Origin: Eulemur rufifrons
Lineage: Eukaryota; Chordata; Mammalia; Primates; Lemuridae
Direction of reading: 5' to 3'
Assembly: GCF_041146395.1 (NCBI RefSeq)
Contig: NC_091002.1
Location: forward strand, 5,636,501 to 5,700,500
DNA: 64,000 nucleotides
How positions within the stretch are numbered: the first letter of the stretch is position 1; every line of letters starts with the position of its first letter. The position numbers and the translations under genes were made by a program. Below, one piece after another: positions 62,885 to 64,000 of the stretch. The notes beneath the pieces are model-generated. The model searched no databases. It saw only the letters and a program-made list of their open reading frames with translations, and was not told where the DNA came from.

Positions 62885-63190
62885 TACAATGGCAATGATG
62901 ATGATAGTGATGGGGTGATGGTGGTGGGGATGATGATGGTGGTGATGGTCATGATCTTGATGGTGGTGATGATGGTGATGATGGTGGTGATGATGGTGAT
63001 GATGATGATGGTGGTGATGATGATGGTGATGATGATGATGGTGGTGATGATGTTGATGGTGATAATGTTGATGGTGGAGATGGTGGCGATGATGATCATG
63101 GCGGTGATAGTGATGGTGGTGGTGATGATGATGATGGTGAGGGTGATGGTGATGATGGTGATGGTGATGATGGTGGTGATGGGTGAATAT
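62885..63190. repeat. (GAT/GGT)n minisatellite
   Basis: About 300 bases of GATGATGGTGGTGAT-type units, with related sequence back to about 62730. Open frames across it encode runs of His, Met/Val or Ile, which are products of the repeat and not genes. Confidence 0.95.
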
Positions 63191-63514
63191 GGGCAATGAT
63201 GATGTGAGTGATAATGGGAATGATGTTTCCATTGCTGATGTCAAACTGTTGCCATTAGATTAAGTGGGATAATGGGTTTTTAATACCTTAGTAGAGCACA
63301 CAAGTGCAAGAATCTGAATGAAATGGGAGCCACCAATTTGAAGGCCATGGATGAGCACAGTGCCTGTGGCAAGAGGGCAATGAATGGCCCAATGTGTGGG
63401 GCCCTGCCTCATGGGGAGAGCAGGCCATGTGTGCTGGTGGCACCTCCCACCCTAGGCTGAGGATGCAAGGTCTGGAGGTGGCTGCCAATACTAAGAGACA
63501 GAGAGAAGTGTTGG

Positions 63515-63790
63515 TTGAATGCCCAGTAGGGTCTGGGCGCTGTGCTAAGAGAGCTCTACTCAGGTCCCCTCATTTAGTCCTCATAGCCCTTGGGGCCAGG
63601 GACATTTTGGGTGACCAGACATCTGGTTCTCCTAGATAGTTCCTGTCTACAATGGCCAGTCAGGTATAGTTTTACACATCTTCCTCCACTCTTTCCTTGG
63701 GATGGTAGATCATAAGCCAGCTCAGCAATGTCAGTTTCTCCCTCATTATACAGATACAAGTGCTGAGACTCCGAGAAGCTAAGGATGTTA
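63515..63790 (+). mobile_element. MIR SINE, split or diverged
   Basis: GTCTGGGCGCTGTGCTAAGAG, CCCTCATTTAGTCCTCATAGCC, then after about 130 bases TTATACAGATACAAGTGCTGAGAC. Both parts fit MIR order and orientation. The gap may be an insertion or two neighbouring MIRs. Confidence 0.6.
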
Positions 63791-64000
63791 ATCCAGGTCT
63801 GCTGGTGGCTTTAAGCAGCCCTTCTCCTGCCTAGCTCAGGGCTTCCTGGTGAGGGGAGAGGCACGGGGCCTTGGGAGTCTGAAGGCTGGAAGGGCACTGC
63901 AGAGCCACTGCCTGGTTTTATGGAGACTCTAGGGTGGGGAGTGGAATCCTGGGGGCTGGCTCCTGTCTGGTGATGTGGCTGGGACTGACAGGGGATTCTG

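Noticed and set aside
62789..63244. Histidine-rich open frame resembling a metal-binding protein
   Set aside because: It is the antisense reading of the GAT/GGT repeat.

Overview
The window is nuclear genomic DNA from a mammal, most likely a strepsirrhine primate and probably a lemur. Dimeric Alu elements with 7SL-type boxes place it in the primates. Several copies have an AT-rich central linker (CTATATATATTTTTAG...TAATTTCTTTCTATTTTTAGTAGAG) and the left-arm variant GCCGTGGCGTCAGCCTAGCTCACAGC, which I associate with lemur-type Alus rather than human ones. Only two protein-coding genes are supported. They match the neighbours UVSSA and NKX1-1 of human 4p16.3.

Region 1-6700, plus strand: the last four coding exons of UVSSA, a transcription-coupled DNA repair factor, with matching splice sites and phases and an intact stop codon. 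The large intron at 2830-5287 contains a non-repetitive AT-rich block that looks like a regulatory element. Region 6700-14690: inverted (minus-strand) LINE-1 sequence with five Alu insertions, several showing clear target-site duplications. Region 14690-20370: GC-rich intergenic DNA with a few decayed repeats and no convincing gene.

Region 20370-24500, minus strand: the complete two-exon NKX1-1 homeobox gene, 440 codons, with a polyadenylation signal, a CpG island, a CCAAT box and a weak TATA-like box. Its 2.2 kb intron holds two AT-rich islands with TAAT-type homeodomain motifs. Region 24500-36000, upstream of NKX1-1: CpG-rich DNA, several AT-rich islands of the same kind, and at 28387-28505 three near-consensus REST/NRSF (RE1) sites in one orientation. 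Region 36770-42430: a second inverted LINE-1 with three Alus. Region 42430-64000: GC-rich, gene-free DNA with minisatellites, MIR, L2 and DNA-transposon remnants, separated by more AT-rich islands.

My reading is that UVSSA is a housekeeping neighbour, and that the window is mostly the long-range regulatory landscape of the developmental transcription factor NKX1-1, with a candidate neuronal-silencer cluster about 4 kb upstream of its promoter. The identification of the genes and repeats is firm. The regulatory assignments are inference from base composition and motif content, because no alignment could be run.
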